From an uncultured Clostridia bacterium (lineage in GTDB: Bacteria > Bacillota_A > Clostridia > Oscillospirales > Acutalibacteraceae), in the NCBI GenBank assembly GCA_944380625.1, contig CALWIE010000069.1, forward strand, positions 1 to 17,739: a DNA stretch of 17,739 bases. Direction: 5' to 3'. Both the position numbers and the translations under genes were made by a program. The first letter of the stretch is position 1. Each line of letters begins with the position of its first letter. The notes beneath the pieces are model-generated. The model was not told the origin of the DNA and did not search any database. It saw nothing but the letters and a program-made list of their open reading frames with translations. Below, piece after piece: positions 1 through 8,278 of the stretch.

Positions 1-1
1 C

Positions 2-307
2 TACGACTACGCCTATGAGCGGGGGATCATCATCGCCGACACCAAGCTGGAGTTCGGCCTGGACGAGGCGGGCAAGCTGGTGCTGGCCGACGAGGTCCTC
101 ACCCCGGATTCCAGCCGCTTCTGGAACAAGGCCGAGTACCAGGTGGGCACCTCTCCCCTGAGCTACGACAAGCAGTACCTGCGGGACTGGCTGACGGAAA
201 ACCACCTGGACGGCGTCACCCCTCCCCCGGAGCTGCCTGCGGACGTGGTGGCCAAGACCCGGGAAAAGTACCTGGAGTGCATGGACCTTCTGGTGCCCAA
301 AAAATAA
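2..307 (+). CDS. purC: SAICAR synthase (phosphoribosylaminoimidazole-succinocarboxamide synthase), C-terminal part
   Basis: This is the 3' end of purC, cut by the left window edge; about 101 codons are visible and end in TAA. The enzyme joins aspartate to CAIR using ATP in de novo purine synthesis, in the cytoplasm. The visible part carries the family signature [10 protein letters not shown] near the start, then [12 protein letters not shown], both conserved in PurC. The tail (YLECMDLL) and length are as expected for an intact C-terminus. The open frame continues to base 2 without a start, so the gene begins upstream. A strong hairpin directly after the stop closes the transcript. The call is secure; only the N-terminal half and the operon context are out of view. 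Confidence 0.95.
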   Translation, partial: YDYAYERGIIIADTKLEFGLDEAGKLVLADEVLTPDSSRFWNKAEYQVGTSPLSYDKQYLRDWLTENHLDGVTPPPELPADVVAKTREKYLECMDLLVPKK

Positions 308-321
308 AGAGCGCACTATGC

Positions 322-357
322 AAAAGAGCACCCCATCCGGCGATGGGGTGCTCTTTT
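322..357. terminator. Bidirectional rho-independent terminator between purC and the ABC-F gene
   Basis: A perfect 15-base inverted repeat has arms at 322-336 and 343-357 and a 6-nt CCGGCG loop. The core is AGAGCACCCCAT / ATGGGGTGCTCT, flanked by A's on the left and T's on the right. It therefore gives a GC-rich stem plus U-tract on either strand. It sits between two convergent genes (purC + and ABC-F -), which fits a shared terminator. Confidence 0.9.
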
Positions 358-376
358 TTCCCGCTTTGCGCGGGGG

Positions 377-2302
377 TTATTCCTCGCTCTCCGCCTCTTC
401 CAGTTCCTCGGAGAGCTGTTCCCACTGCTGGAGAAGCCCCTCCCCCTCCTGGTGGAGCTGGGCGATCTCCTGGCTCAGGGCCGCCACCTTCTCGTAGTCT
501 GCGGCCAGCTCCGGGTCCTGGAGCTTCTCCTCCAGGGCTTTGACCTGCCGGTCGTTTTCCTCGATGCGCTCTTCCAGGCGGTTTAGGGCCCCCCGCTTTT
601 TCCGCAGGGCTGCCTCCCGCTCCTTGCGCTGCTTGTAGAGGTTTACCTTGGGGGCCGGGGCCGCCTGCTCCTGGGCCTGCTGCTGGCGCTCCCGCTGCTC
701 CAGGTAGCTGTCGTAGTTGCCCAGATAGAGCTTTGCGCCCTCCCGCTCCAAGAGGTAGACCTTGTCCGCCAGCTTGTTGATTAAATACCGGTCGTGGCTG
801 ACTACGAACAGGGTCCCGTCATAGCCTGAAAGGGCCTCTTCCAGCGCCTCCCGGGAGCGGATATCCAGGTGGTTGGTGGGCTCGTCCAGCAGGAGGAAGT
901 TCGCCTTTGAGAGCATCAGCTTCAAGAGGAGCACCCGGGCCCGCTCCCCGCCGGAGAGGGCCCCCACGGGCTTGAACACGTCCTCCCCCTTGAAGAGGAA
1001 CACCGCCAGGGCGGAGCGCACCTGGGTCTGGGTAAACTGGGGGTGCTCGTCCCAGATTTCGTCGATGACGGTCTTTTCATCGTGAAGGCTCAATTGGGAC
1101 TGCTCGTAGTACCCCAGGTCCAGGGCGGCCCCCAGCCGCACAAAGCCCGTGTCCGGGGCGTACTGGCCCAGGAGGATCTTAAACAGGGTGGTCTTCCCAC
1201 AGCCGTTGGGGCCGATGAGGAACACCTTCTCCCCCCGCCTGATCTCCAGGTCCACATGCTCAAAGAGCGGGGCCCCGCCAAAGGAGATGGACAGGTCCTC
1301 CCCGGTGAGCACCTCGTCGCCGCTGCGGCGGCTGGCCTTGAATTGGAAGCGGATGGAGTCGGGCTCCTCCTCGGGCTTTTCCAGGGTGGCCTCCAGGCGG
1401 TCGATCTGCTTCTGCTTGCTGGCGATGGTCACGTAGTTGCGCTCCTGGTTCCAGCGGCGCTGCTGCTCGATGATCCCCTCGATGCGCTTGATCTCCCGCT
1501 GGGTGCTCTCATAGACCCGCTGCATCGCCAGGCGGTGCTCGGCCCGCAGGTCCAGGTAGCGGCTGTAGTTGCCCTTGTAAGAGGTGAGGGTCTTCCCCTC
1601 CATCTCCAGGGTGCGGGCGGTGACCCGGTCCAGGAAGTACCGGTCGTGGGAGATGACGATATAGGCCCCGCCGGAGTTTTTCAAAAAGTCCTCCAGCCAC
1701 TCCACAGCCCGGATGTCCAGGTGGTTGGTGGGCTCGTCCAGCAGGAGGAGGTTCGCCCCGGAGAGGAGCATCTTCGCCAGCTGAAGCTTGGCCTTCTGCC
1801 CGCCGGAGAGCACCCCCACCTTGTTTTGCAGCTGCTCCTCCTCAAAGCCCAGGCCCACCAGGGCGCTCCTCGCCCGGGAGCGGCAGGTGAGGCCCCCGGC
1901 GTCCACAAAGCGGTCGTTTAGGTCCGCTCCCAGCTGGATGAGCTTCTCCAGCTCTTGGGGGCTTCCCTGGTGGGAGGCCAGCTGGGCGTTTATCCGGTCC
2001 AGCTCCCCCTCCAGCTGGAGCAGGGGGGCAAAGACCGTCATCACCTCGTCGAAGGCGGTCTTGTCCTGGTCCCGGCAGACGTGCTGTTCCATATAGCCCA
2101 GCACGGTGTCCTTGCCAAAGACCACGGCGCCGCCGTCGGGGGTGTACTCCCCGGTGAGGACCTTGAAGAGGGTGGTCTTGCCGCTGCCGTTGACCCCCAC
2201 CAGGCCCACCCGTTCGCCTTTTTGCATTTCAAAGGAGATGTCCCGGAGGATGAGCTCCTCGCCAAAACTCAGTTGAATATTGTTCACCGTTAAGATCGCC
2301 AT
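377..2302 (-). CDS. ABC-F family ATP-binding cassette protein (YdiF/Uup-like)
   Basis: This encodes a 641-residue soluble protein with two ABC ATPase domains and no membrane segments, the ABC-F layout; members act on ribosomes. Domain 1 has Walker A GVNGSGKT (36-43), signature LSGGQ (165-169) and Walker B LLLLDEP (185-191) followed by TNHLD. A linker rich in charged residues lies at about 246-318. Domain 2 has Walker A GPNGCGKT (364-371), signature LSGGE (449-453) and Walker B LLLDEP followed by TNHLD. A C-terminal coiled coil runs from about 555 to 640. Length and C-terminal coiled coil resemble Bacillus YdiF or E. coli Uup; the exact subfamily, and any role in antibiotic protection, cannot be assigned from sequence alone. 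The ATG at 2302 has AAGGTG about 8 nt upstream and starts at the usual MAILTV position. The gene is monocistronic in this view. Confidence 0.93.
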   Translation of the reverse strand: MAILTVNNIQLSFGEELILRDISFEMQKGERVGLVGVNGSGKTTLFKVLTGEYTPDGGAVVFGKDTVLGYMEQHVCRDQDKTAFDEVMTVFAPLLQLEGELDRINAQLASHQGSPQELEKLIQLGADLNDRFVDAGGLTCRSRARSALVGLGFEEEQLQNKVGVLSGGQKAKLQLAKMLLSGANLLLLDEPTNHLDIRAVEWLEDFLKNSGGAYIVISHDRYFLDRVTARTLEMEGKTLTSYKGNYSRYLDLRAEHRLAMQRVYESTQREIKRIEGIIEQQRRWNQERNYVTIASKQKQIDRLEATLEKPEEEPDSIRFQFKASRRSGDEVLTGEDLSISFGGAPLFEHVDLEIRRGEKVFLIGPNGCGKTTLFKILLGQYAPDTGFVRLGAALDLGYYEQSQLSLHDEKTVIDEIWDEHPQFTQTQVRSALAVFLFKGEDVFKPVGALSGGERARVLLLKLMLSKANFLLLDEPTNHLDIRSREALEEALSGYDGTLFVVSHDRYLINKLADKVYLLEREGAKLYLGNYDSYLEQRERQQQAQEQAAPAPKVNLYKQRKEREAALRKKRGALNRLEERIEENDRQVKALEEKLQDPELAADYEKVAALSQEIAQLHQEGEGLLQQWEQLSEELEEAESEE

Positions 2303-2343
2303 GTCCGCGCACCTTTTCCGAATCGTTAGTCACAGTCTCTTGT

Positions 2344-2372
2344 ATTATACAGGAAAGGGGAAAAAATCGCAA
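2344..2372 (-). promoter_or_regulatory. Sigma-A promoter of the ABC-F gene
   Basis: On the minus strand TTGCGA (2372-2367) is followed by a 17-nt spacer and a perfect TATAAT (2349-2344). The start of transcription would lie roughly 35-40 nt upstream of the ABC-F ATG, leaving a short leader. Confidence 0.7.
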
Positions 2373-2531
2373 CGCGGGGCGCGTAAAAGTTTTTGGGACG
2401 GCGGCCGCCCCTTTTTTATCCCCGCCCTAAAGCACCGGCGCGGCTGGCTAAAGCCGCCCCCGGGGCGCCGCGGGCAGGGGGAGGAGAAGTCCCCCAAGGG
2501 AAAGCCAGGGAACCTTCCCCGGTTTTCCGCA

Positions 2532-2537
2532 TATACT
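2532..2537 (+). promoter_or_regulatory. Candidate -10 element of asnB
   Basis: TATACT lies 39 nt before the asnB start codon, in an AT-rich patch of an otherwise GC-rich leader. No convincing -35 is seen at 16-18 nt spacing, so this is a weak assignment. The 2303-2576 gap also holds a 10-bp palindrome (GGCGGCCGCC, 2400-2409) and a small hairpin (GCGGCT / AGCCGC, 2440-2457). I found no T-box motif that would suggest asparagine-tRNA control. Confidence 0.3.
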
Positions 2538-2576
2538 GAAAACGACTGTACTTATGGAAGGAGTCTTGTTTTTACT

Positions 2577-4430
2577 ATGTGTGGTTTCGCGGGATTCTGC
2601 GGGTATGGGGAGGACTTTTCCGGGCAGGAGCAGCGCTGGTTGGACCTGGCCCGGCGCATGGCCCGGCGCATGGCCCACCGGGGGCCGGACGGCCAGGGGG
2701 CCCACCTCTCCCGGCACTGCGCCCTGGCCCACGCCCGCCTGGCGGTGATGGACCCAGAACACGGAGCCCAGCCCATGAGCCTCCCCTGGAGGGGGCAGGA
2801 GGCCACCATCGCCTACAACGGCGAGCTCTACAACGCCCCGGAGCTCCGCTCCCAGCTGGAGGGGGAGGGCTTTGCCTTTCGGACCGGGTGCGACACCGAG
2901 GTGGTCCTAAACGCCTACCTCCGCTGGGGGCCAGACTGCGGGGAAAAGCTCAACGGCATTTTCGCCTTTGCCGTGGACGACCCGGTAAACCGCCGGGTCT
3001 TCCTCTGCCGGGACCGGTTTGGGGTAAAGCCCCTGTTCTACACCTTGCGGGAGGGAAAGCTCATCTTCGCGTCGGAGATCAAGGGGCTGCTGGAGTTCCC
3101 CGGGGTGGAGCCTGTGGTGGGGAAAGAGGGGCTTCGGGAGATTTTCGCCCTGGGGCCCGCCCGGACCCCGGGCTGCGGGGTGTTCGAGGGGATCCGGGAG
3201 CTTCTGCCGGGGCACGCCGCCCTGTTCGACCGGCTGGGCTTCCGGGAGCTGCCCTTTTTCCACTTGGAGGCCCGGCCCCACGAGGAGACCTACCCGGAGA
3301 CGGTGGCACACCTGCGGGAGCTGCTCTTGGACACGGTAGAGGGGCAGCTCGCCTCCGACGTGCCTTTGTGCGCCTTCCTCTCCGGGGGGCTGGACTCCAG
3401 CGTGGTGACGGCCATCGCCGCCAAGGGCCTGCGGGAGCGGGGGGAGCGGCTTTCCACCTACTCCTTTGAATTTGAGGGGAACGAGGACTTTTTCACCCCC
3501 TCCTCTTTCCAGCCGGACCGGGACGAGGACTGGGCCCGCCGGGTGAGCGGCCTGCTGGGCACCCGCCACGAGAGCCTGCTGTGCTCCAACGCCCAGCTGG
3601 CGGCCTCCTTAAAGAGCGCGGTCCTGGCCAAGGACCTGCCCGGCATGGCGGACATCGACGGCTCCCTTTTGTACTTCTGCCGGCTGGTGAAGCACCGCCA
3701 CACCGTAGCCCTCTGTGGGGAGTGCGCCGACGAGATCTTCGGGGGGTACCCCTGGTTCCACCGGCGGGAGATGTTCGACGGCAGGCACTTTCCCTGGTCC
3801 AACAACCTGGACCAGCGGGCCGGCCTGCTAAAGAAGGACCTGCGGGAAGAGCTGGGGCTGGAGGCCTACGCCGCCCAACGGCTGGAGGAGACCTTGCAGG
3901 CTGTGCCCACCCTGCCGGGAGAGCTGGAGGAGGAGCGGCGGATGCGGCAGATCTCCTACATGAACATCCGGTGGTTCATGGCCACCCTTCTGGACAGGAA
4001 AGACCGGTGCAGCATGTACAGCGGCCTGGAGGTGCGGGTGCCCTACGCGGACCACCGGATCGCCCAATATGTGTACAACGTCCCCTGGGCCATGAAGTGC
4101 CCCCGGGGGGAGCCCAAGGGCCTTTTACGGGACGCGGCCCAGGGGTTGCTGCCCCAGGAGGTGCTCCGCCGGAAAAAGAGCCCCTATCCCAAGACCCACA
4201 ACCCCGGCTACGAGGCCCTTCTCCGGGAGGAGCTGGCGGGGGTGCTCCGGGACAGCGCCCAGCCCCTGCACAAGCTGCTGGCCCCCGAGGCTGCCGCCGC
4301 CCTTTTATCCCAGACCTACGACTACGGGAAGCCCTGGTTCGGCCAGCTGATGGCGGGCCCCCAGATGCTGGCCTATCTGTTGCAGATCAACTACTGGCTG
4401 CTGCACTACCGGGTCTACCTGGACCTGTGA
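2577..4430 (+). CDS. asnB: Asparagine synthase (glutamine-hydrolysing)
   Basis: This 617-residue enzyme makes asparagine from aspartate, glutamine and ATP. The N-terminal class II glutaminase domain starts MCGFAGF, so Cys2 becomes the catalytic N-terminal nucleophile after Met removal. This fixes the start at 2577 although the frame is open further upstream. Glutamine-binding motifs ARLAVMD, AYNGELYN and TGCDTEVVL follow. The C-terminal synthetase domain has the pyrophosphate loop SGGLDSS (269-275) and CGECADEIFGGY (from 380), which holds the catalytic-loop Glu-Asp-Glu residues; the Gly of the E. coli-type GEG/SDE motif is Cys here. AGGAG (2559-2563) lies 13 nt before the ATG, longer than ideal. 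Length fits the clostridial AsnB group. The gene is monocistronic and ends just before a strong hairpin. Confidence 0.95.
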   Translation: MCGFAGFCGYGEDFSGQEQRWLDLARRMARRMAHRGPDGQGAHLSRHCALAHARLAVMDPEHGAQPMSLPWRGQEATIAYNGELYNAPELRSQLEGEGFAFRTGCDTEVVLNAYLRWGPDCGEKLNGIFAFAVDDPVNRRVFLCRDRFGVKPLFYTLREGKLIFASEIKGLLEFPGVEPVVGKEGLREIFALGPARTPGCGVFEGIRELLPGHAALFDRLGFRELPFFHLEARPHEETYPETVAHLRELLLDTVEGQLASDVPLCAFLSGGLDSSVVTAIAAKGLRERGERLSTYSFEFEGNEDFFTPSSFQPDRDEDWARRVSGLLGTRHESLLCSNAQLAASLKSAVLAKDLPGMADIDGSLLYFCRLVKHRHTVALCGECADEIFGGYPWFHRREMFDGRHFPWSNNLDQRAGLLKKDLREELGLEAYAAQRLEETLQAVPTLPGELEEERRMRQISYMNIRWFMATLLDRKDRCSMYSGLEVRVPYADHRIAQYVYNVPWAMKCPRGEPKGLLRDAAQGLLPQEVLRRKKSPYPKTHNPGYEALLREELAGVLRDSAQPLHKLLAPEAAAALLSQTYDYGKPWFGQLMAGPQMLAYLLQINYWLLHYRVYLDL

Positions 4431-4445
4431 CCTGGGAAAGCGCCC

Positions 4446-4485
4446 AAAAGGGGGCCGCCGCTTGTGCGGCGGCCCCCCCTCTTTT
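4446..4485. terminator. Bidirectional terminator between asnB and the germination operon
   Basis: A 12-bp GC-rich stem (arms 4450-4461 and 4466-4477) with a TTGT loop is followed by CTCTTTT on the plus strand and preceded by AAAA (T's on the minus strand). It closes asnB (+) and the convergent ger operon (-). Confidence 0.88.
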
Positions 4486-4497
4486 CGCCCCGGGGGC

Positions 4498-5595
4498 TCA
4501 CCGGCCGGCGGGGGTGGTGTTTTTCCCCAGGCGGGCCACGGTCACCCGGGCCTCAAAGCGGACGGGGCAGCGGGGGAGCTCTTCCTCCCAGGAGCCCGCA
4601 AGCCCCTCCCACGCCTGGGGAAAGCGCTGGGAGAGAAGGTTCCCCAGGCCCAGGATGTCGCAGCGCCCCCGGCGGGCGGCCTGCTCCCACATGGCCTCCA
4701 TCTCCTCCTGGAGCTTTTGGGAGGCGGCCTCCTCCAGCCGCCGGTAGAAATCCTCCTCCAGGGGCCCCGCCCCGGAGACAGAGCTCACGTCCGCCGCGGC
4801 CCAGGCCTTTACCAGGAAGCTGGGCTCCTCCTGCTGGGAGAGGGCTGCGGTCCTCTTTCCCCCGCCTTTGGAAAGGGTCAGCGTCACAACGCCCAGGGCC
4901 TTATCCTCCACCACCAGCTGGCCCCCGGAAAGCTTCCCAGAAGCCGCCAGGTATCCCCGGGTCCCCTCTTGGGACAGGACCCCCTGGAGGACGTGCTCCC
5001 GGAAATAGGCCGTGCCCGACAGGGAGACCTCCCCCTCCCCGGCCCGGAGCACCGGCAGCACCGGGGAGGACCCGGGGCGGCGGCCGCTGTTGACAAACTC
5101 CAAGAAGTCCACAGAGGCCCCCAGGCCCTCTGACTCCCCCGCCGCGCCCAGGGCCTGGAGTTCCTCCATGGAGAGCCCCCCCTCCGCCGCCTGGCGGAGG
5201 ACCTCCCCTGCGGACCCTTGGGCCAGGTACATCTTCACCGCCGGGCGGGCGTTGTAGTAGCGGAGGAAGAAGTCCAGGGTCTCCCCCAGGCCCTCTTCCC
5301 CACAGCTCTCCCCGAATACCACCAGGTAGTTGTGGGCGTAAAAGGGCTCCCGCCCGGTGGAGAGGGCCAGGCTGCCCAGGGCCTCCAGCACCGTGGCCCC
5401 CTGGCAGGTGAAAAGCTCCTCTTCCTCTGGGGAAAGGGCGGCGCTCACGGTCACCTGATAGCCGGCCGCGGCCCGGTCCACCCCCATGCCCTGGATCAAA
5501 ATGCGCTGGTGCAGCTCTTTGCCGCCGCAGCCTCCCAGCAAGGCGCACAGCAAAAGGGCCGCCCCCCCTAAGGCCAGCCTGCGTCCCAAGGCCAT
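4498..5595 (-). CDS. Spore germination lipoprotein, Ger(x)C / GerAC family
   Basis: This is the C subunit of a nutrient germinant receptor, a lipoprotein anchored on the outer face of the spore inner membrane. It has 365 residues from the ATG at 5595. That start gives a clean lipoprotein signal (positively charged RR at 5-6, hydrophobic run 7-20, lipobox LGGC with Cys23) and has AGGAGG about 9 nt upstream. The longer frame beginning at 5664 would bury the signal peptide and is rejected. Family landmarks are GMGVDRAAAGYQVTV (36-50), HNYLVVFGE (88-96) and FFLRYYNARPAVKMYLA, the conserved N-terminal domain of Ger(x)C. The start codon lies 1 nt after the stop of the gerB-type gene, so translation is probably coupled. 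It is the last gene of the operon. Confidence 0.92.
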   Translation of the reverse strand: MALGRRLALGGAALLLCALLGGCGGKELHQRILIQGMGVDRAAAGYQVTVSAALSPEEEELFTCQGATVLEALGSLALSTGREPFYAHNYLVVFGESCGEEGLGETLDFFLRYYNARPAVKMYLAQGSAGEVLRQAAEGGLSMEELQALGAAGESEGLGASVDFLEFVNSGRRPGSSPVLPVLRAGEGEVSLSGTAYFREHVLQGVLSQEGTRGYLAASGKLSGGQLVVEDKALGVVTLTLSKGGGKRTAALSQQEEPSFLVKAWAAADVSSVSGAGPLEEDFYRRLEEAASQKLQEEMEAMWEQAARRGRCDILGLGNLLSQRFPQAWEGLAGSWEEELPRCPVRFEARVTVARLGKNTTPAGR

Positions 5596-5596
5596 A

Positions 5597-6682
5597 TCAC
5601 CTTCCCTCCTTTCCCGCCCGGAGCCGGTCCCCTGCCCACAGGGCCAGGGGGACCCCCAGGCCAAAAATCCCCGTCAGTATAAGCCACAGGCGGGTGTCCA
5701 GCAGCGCCCCCTGCAGGGGCAGGAAAAAGGCCCCGCCCGCCGCCAGCGCCACCAGGCCCGCCCCCAGGGCCGCCGCCAGCTTTCCCGGGGCGGGACTTTT
5801 GGGGGAAAGGGCCGCCCAGCAGATCCGGCAGGCGTACAGGTCCGCCCCCACCTTGACGGTGAGGCCCATCATCCAGACGCCGATAAAAACCGGGTCCAGC
5901 CGCTGGAGGGAGTGGATCTCCGTGATGGAGGCCAAGGCGTACACCGGGAAATTCTGGGTGTAGGCATAGGGCCCCAGGCACCCGGCCAAGAGGAGCACCA
6001 GCGCCCCCACAAACAGGAAGGTCCCCCCGGACCAAAGGGCAAAGCCCAGCCGCTTTCTCCCCTGGACAAAGGGCAGCAGCACCGCCATGTCCGCAAACAG
6101 GGAGGTCCGGGACAAAAACAGGGCCGTACCCCGGGCCAGGGGGGCAAGGCCCTCCTGCAGGGCAGGCCGCAGGTTCTCCCCTAAAAAGCGCTGGCCGGAA
6201 AGGCCAAATATGAGCCCGCACCCCAAAAGGAGGGCCGCCAGCACACAGGCGGCGCAGCGGGCCAGGGTCTCCACCCCTCTCCAGGCCCCATAGGCCGCCA
6301 CCGCCACAACGGCCGCCACCACCAGCGCCGAGGAGAAGTCCGGGCGGACCGTGTCCAGCAGGAAGATTTGGAACAGCGCCAGGGAGGCGCCGTTGATCAC
6401 CAGGAAATAGGCCACATACCCCAAGGCCACAGCCCGGCCGGCGGCCTCCCCCCAGAGGAGGCGGGCCAAGTCCCCGGCGGGAAGGCCCGGCCGCCGCCGG
6501 CAAAGCCCCCACAGGGGCAGGGCGATCAAAGCTCCCGCCCCCATGGCCAAACCGTAGGAGAAGATGGCGTCCAGAAGGCTCTCCCCCGCGGCGGCCTGGG
6601 CGTTCAGGGAGATGGTGAGGGTGACCCGGGAGACAAACATCATCCCGAAAAACTGGGCCGCGCTGATGGTGTGCCGTCCCAT
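5597..6682 (-). CDS. Spore germination permease-like protein, GerB / GerAB family (endospore germination permease)
   Basis: This 361-residue integral membrane protein is the B subunit of the germinant receptor. The family belongs to the APC superfamily with about ten transmembrane helices, and B subunits bind or transmit the amino-acid or sugar germinant. The start MGRHTISAAQFFGMMFVSR matches the conserved N-terminal signature of the family. Most of the chain is hydrophobic. A conserved-looking stretch (SITEIHSLQRLDPVFIGVW) lies in the middle part, where the family has a conserved motif. I chose the ATG at 6682 because upstream residues in the same frame overlap the preceding gene and are low-complexity Gly/Pro/Ala. 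The ribosome binding site is a poor G-run, consistent with coupling to the gene ending 14 nt upstream. The ligand cannot be predicted. Confidence 0.92.
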   Translation of the reverse strand: MGRHTISAAQFFGMMFVSRVTLTISLNAQAAAGESLLDAIFSYGLAMGAGALIALPLWGLCRRRPGLPAGDLARLLWGEAAGRAVALGYVAYFLVINGASLALFQIFLLDTVRPDFSSALVVAAVVAVAAYGAWRGVETLARCAACVLAALLLGCGLIFGLSGQRFLGENLRPALQEGLAPLARGTALFLSRTSLFADMAVLLPFVQGRKRLGFALWSGGTFLFVGALVLLLAGCLGPYAYTQNFPVYALASITEIHSLQRLDPVFIGVWMMGLTVKVGADLYACRICWAALSPKSPAPGKLAAALGAGLVALAAGGAFFLPLQGALLDTRLWLILTGIFGLGVPLALWAGDRLRAGKEGR

Positions 6683-6696
6683 ACCGCCGCCCCCCT

Positions 6697-8151
6697 TCAC
6701 CGGTCCCGGCTGCCGGGCATGTCCTGGACCCTGGCCTCCCAGCGGGAGAGCCGGGGCCATCCCGCCCGGAAGAACACGTCCCGCCCCACAAGCCTCCCCC
6801 GGAAGGGGGAGACCGGCGACAGCAGGGGCACCCCAAAGCTCTCGGCGCCGCACAGGTCCATGAGCAAAAACACCAGGCCCACCATCACCCCCCAAACCCC
6901 CAGGAAATTTCCCAGGAGCAAAAAGCCCAGCCGCAGCAGGGCCAGGGATTCGTAGAGCCGGGGCACCGCGTACCCGGCGATGGCCGTCAGGGCCACCACC
7001 AACAGGGAGGGGGCGCTCACCAGGCCCGCGGCCACCGCCGTGTCCCCTAGCACCAGCCCCCCCACAATGCTCACCGTGGCGGAGAGGGACCTGGGCGCCC
7101 GCAGACCCGCCTCCCGCAGGACCTCGTAGAGAAAGTAGAGGGCCATGGTTTCCACCATCACCGGGAAGGGGGTTTGGGCCTGGGCCCCCGCCACCTCCAA
7201 CAGCAGGCTTTCGGGCAGCAGCTCCGGGTGGTGGACCACCACCGCCACGTAGAGCCCCGGCAAAAAGGAGCTGAGAAAAAAGGCGGCGTACTTCAGCCAC
7301 CGGATAAAGGTCCCGTAAAAGGGCCGGGCCAAGTAGTCGTCCAGGGTCTGGAAGTTTTCCACAAAGAGGAAGGGCAGCAAAATCACGCTGGGGGTGCCCT
7401 CTACCAAAAGGGCCACCCGGCCCTCCTGGATTTTCCCGCAGACCACATCGGGCCGCTCGGTGAGCCCCACCCCGGAAAACACCCTCCCCCGCTCCAAAAA
7501 GGGGGTCAGATACCCCGCCCCCAGCACGGTATTCAGGGGGCAGGCGGCGATCCTCTCCCGCACCTGGGCCAGGATCTTCTCCGAGGCGGCCCCCTCCAGG
7601 TAGCAGAGCACCAGGGGCGTGTGGCTCTGGCTGCCTGCCTGGAGCATCTCAAACTTTAGGGCGGTGTTTTTCATCCTCCGGCGGATCATAGCCATGTTCA
7701 GCTGATTGGACTCGGTAAAGCCGTCCTTGGCCCCCCGCTGCATCACCTCGTTTTGGGGCTCTTGGGGGCCCCGGTAGGCAAACCCCTGGACGCCAAAGGC
7801 CAGAGCGTCCCCCCAGCCCTCCAGGAACAGCAGGGCAAAGCCGCTCATGAGAAGCTGCAGCAGGGCCTCCAGCCGGTCCTCGTGCTTGAGGTCCGGGGCG
7901 CTGAGCACCCGGCGCTCGATATAGGAGCGCTGCTCCCGGGCCCCGGAGGGATAGCCCCGCTCCTTTAAAAGGGGCTCCAAAACCCCCAGGGTGAGGGCGT
8001 CCTTGTTCACCAGGCCGTCCACCGCCAGCAGGGCTGCGGGCCGTCCCCCCAGCTCCACCTGCCGGACGATCAGGTCCATGGCGTTTGAAAACCGGCTTTG
8101 GAAAAAGACCAGGTTCTTTTGCAGGTCCTTCGATAGCTTTTGTCCCTCCAT
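6697..8151 (-). CDS. Spore germination protein, GerA / GerAA family
   Basis: This is the A subunit of the germinant receptor and the first gene of the operon (484 residues, usual length for the family). The soluble N-terminal region (about 1-285) contains RGAKDGFTESNQLNMAMIRR (139-158), the hallmark GerA motif normally written as G-P-x-E-x-F-x-E-x-x-x-x-N. The C-terminal half holds hydrophobic segments at about 287-306, 329-343, 358-380, 382-397 and 405-432 before a short cytoplasmic tail. In well-studied Bacilli the A subunit oligomerises into a cation channel that releases ions during germination. The ATG at 8151 has GGGAGG 8 nt upstream. I looked for a forespore promoter on this strand and found no good match. 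The operon order A-B-C is canonical; which paralogue (gerA, gerK, gerX) it represents is unknown. Confidence 0.94.
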   Translation of the reverse strand: MEGQKLSKDLQKNLVFFQSRFSNAMDLIVRQVELGGRPAALLAVDGLVNKDALTLGVLEPLLKERGYPSGAREQRSYIERRVLSAPDLKHEDRLEALLQLLMSGFALLFLEGWGDALAFGVQGFAYRGPQEPQNEVMQRGAKDGFTESNQLNMAMIRRRMKNTALKFEMLQAGSQSHTPLVLCYLEGAASEKILAQVRERIAACPLNTVLGAGYLTPFLERGRVFSGVGLTERPDVVCGKIQEGRVALLVEGTPSVILLPFLFVENFQTLDDYLARPFYGTFIRWLKYAAFFLSSFLPGLYVAVVVHHPELLPESLLLEVAGAQAQTPFPVMVETMALYFLYEVLREAGLRAPRSLSATVSIVGGLVLGDTAVAAGLVSAPSLLVVALTAIAGYAVPRLYESLALLRLGFLLLGNFLGVWGVMVGLVFLLMDLCGAESFGVPLLSPVSPFRGRLVGRDVFFRAGWPRLSRWEARVQDMPGSRDR

Positions 8152-8215
8152 GGCGCGCCTCCCGGGAAAAGATGATCTCCCACTAGGGTGCCCGGGGGAA
8201 AAGGATTTATCCCCC

Positions 8216-8243
8216 TTATATTCCCCTCAAAGGGGGCATACTA
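8216..8243 (+). promoter_or_regulatory. Candidate forespore sigma-G promoter for the DUF421 gene
   Basis: CATACTA at 8237-8243 is an exact match to the commonly cited sigma-G -10 consensus. TTATA at 8216-8220 is an acceptable -35, with a 16-nt spacer (17-18 is usual). It lies 36 nt before the DUF421 start codon. The neighbouring germination operon makes forespore expression plausible, but no experiment is visible here. Confidence 0.45.
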
Positions 8244-8278
8244 GGGAAGGCAAAAACCACGAAAAAGGAGGGCGTGCC

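Noticed and set aside
1043..1921. Long antisense open frame opposite the ABC-F gene
   Set aside because: Its protein is a low-complexity Leu/Gly/Ala/Val/Pro shadow of a gene with complete ABC motifs; no ribosome binding site.
2280..2576. 99-codon extension of asnB upstream of MCGF
   Set aside because: The Cys must be residue 2 for the glutaminase to work, and the extension covers the ABC-F promoter region.
2303..2576. T-box or other riboswitch before asnB
   Set aside because: I looked for the T-box antiterminator sequence and for a leader terminator and saw neither.
2579..3469. Alternative-frame ORF inside asnB
   Set aside because: Gly/Pro/Ala/Arg-rich shadow in the +2 frame of a fully conserved enzyme.
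5596..5664. Longer N-terminus for the GerC lipoprotein
   Set aside because: It would place 23 residues ahead of a perfect lipoprotein signal and overlaps gerB; the ATG at 5595 has the ribosome binding site.
4462..6184. Several plus-strand ORFs opposite the ger operon
   Set aside because: They are proline/glycine-rich shadows; the minus strand encodes three canonical, correctly spaced Ger proteins.
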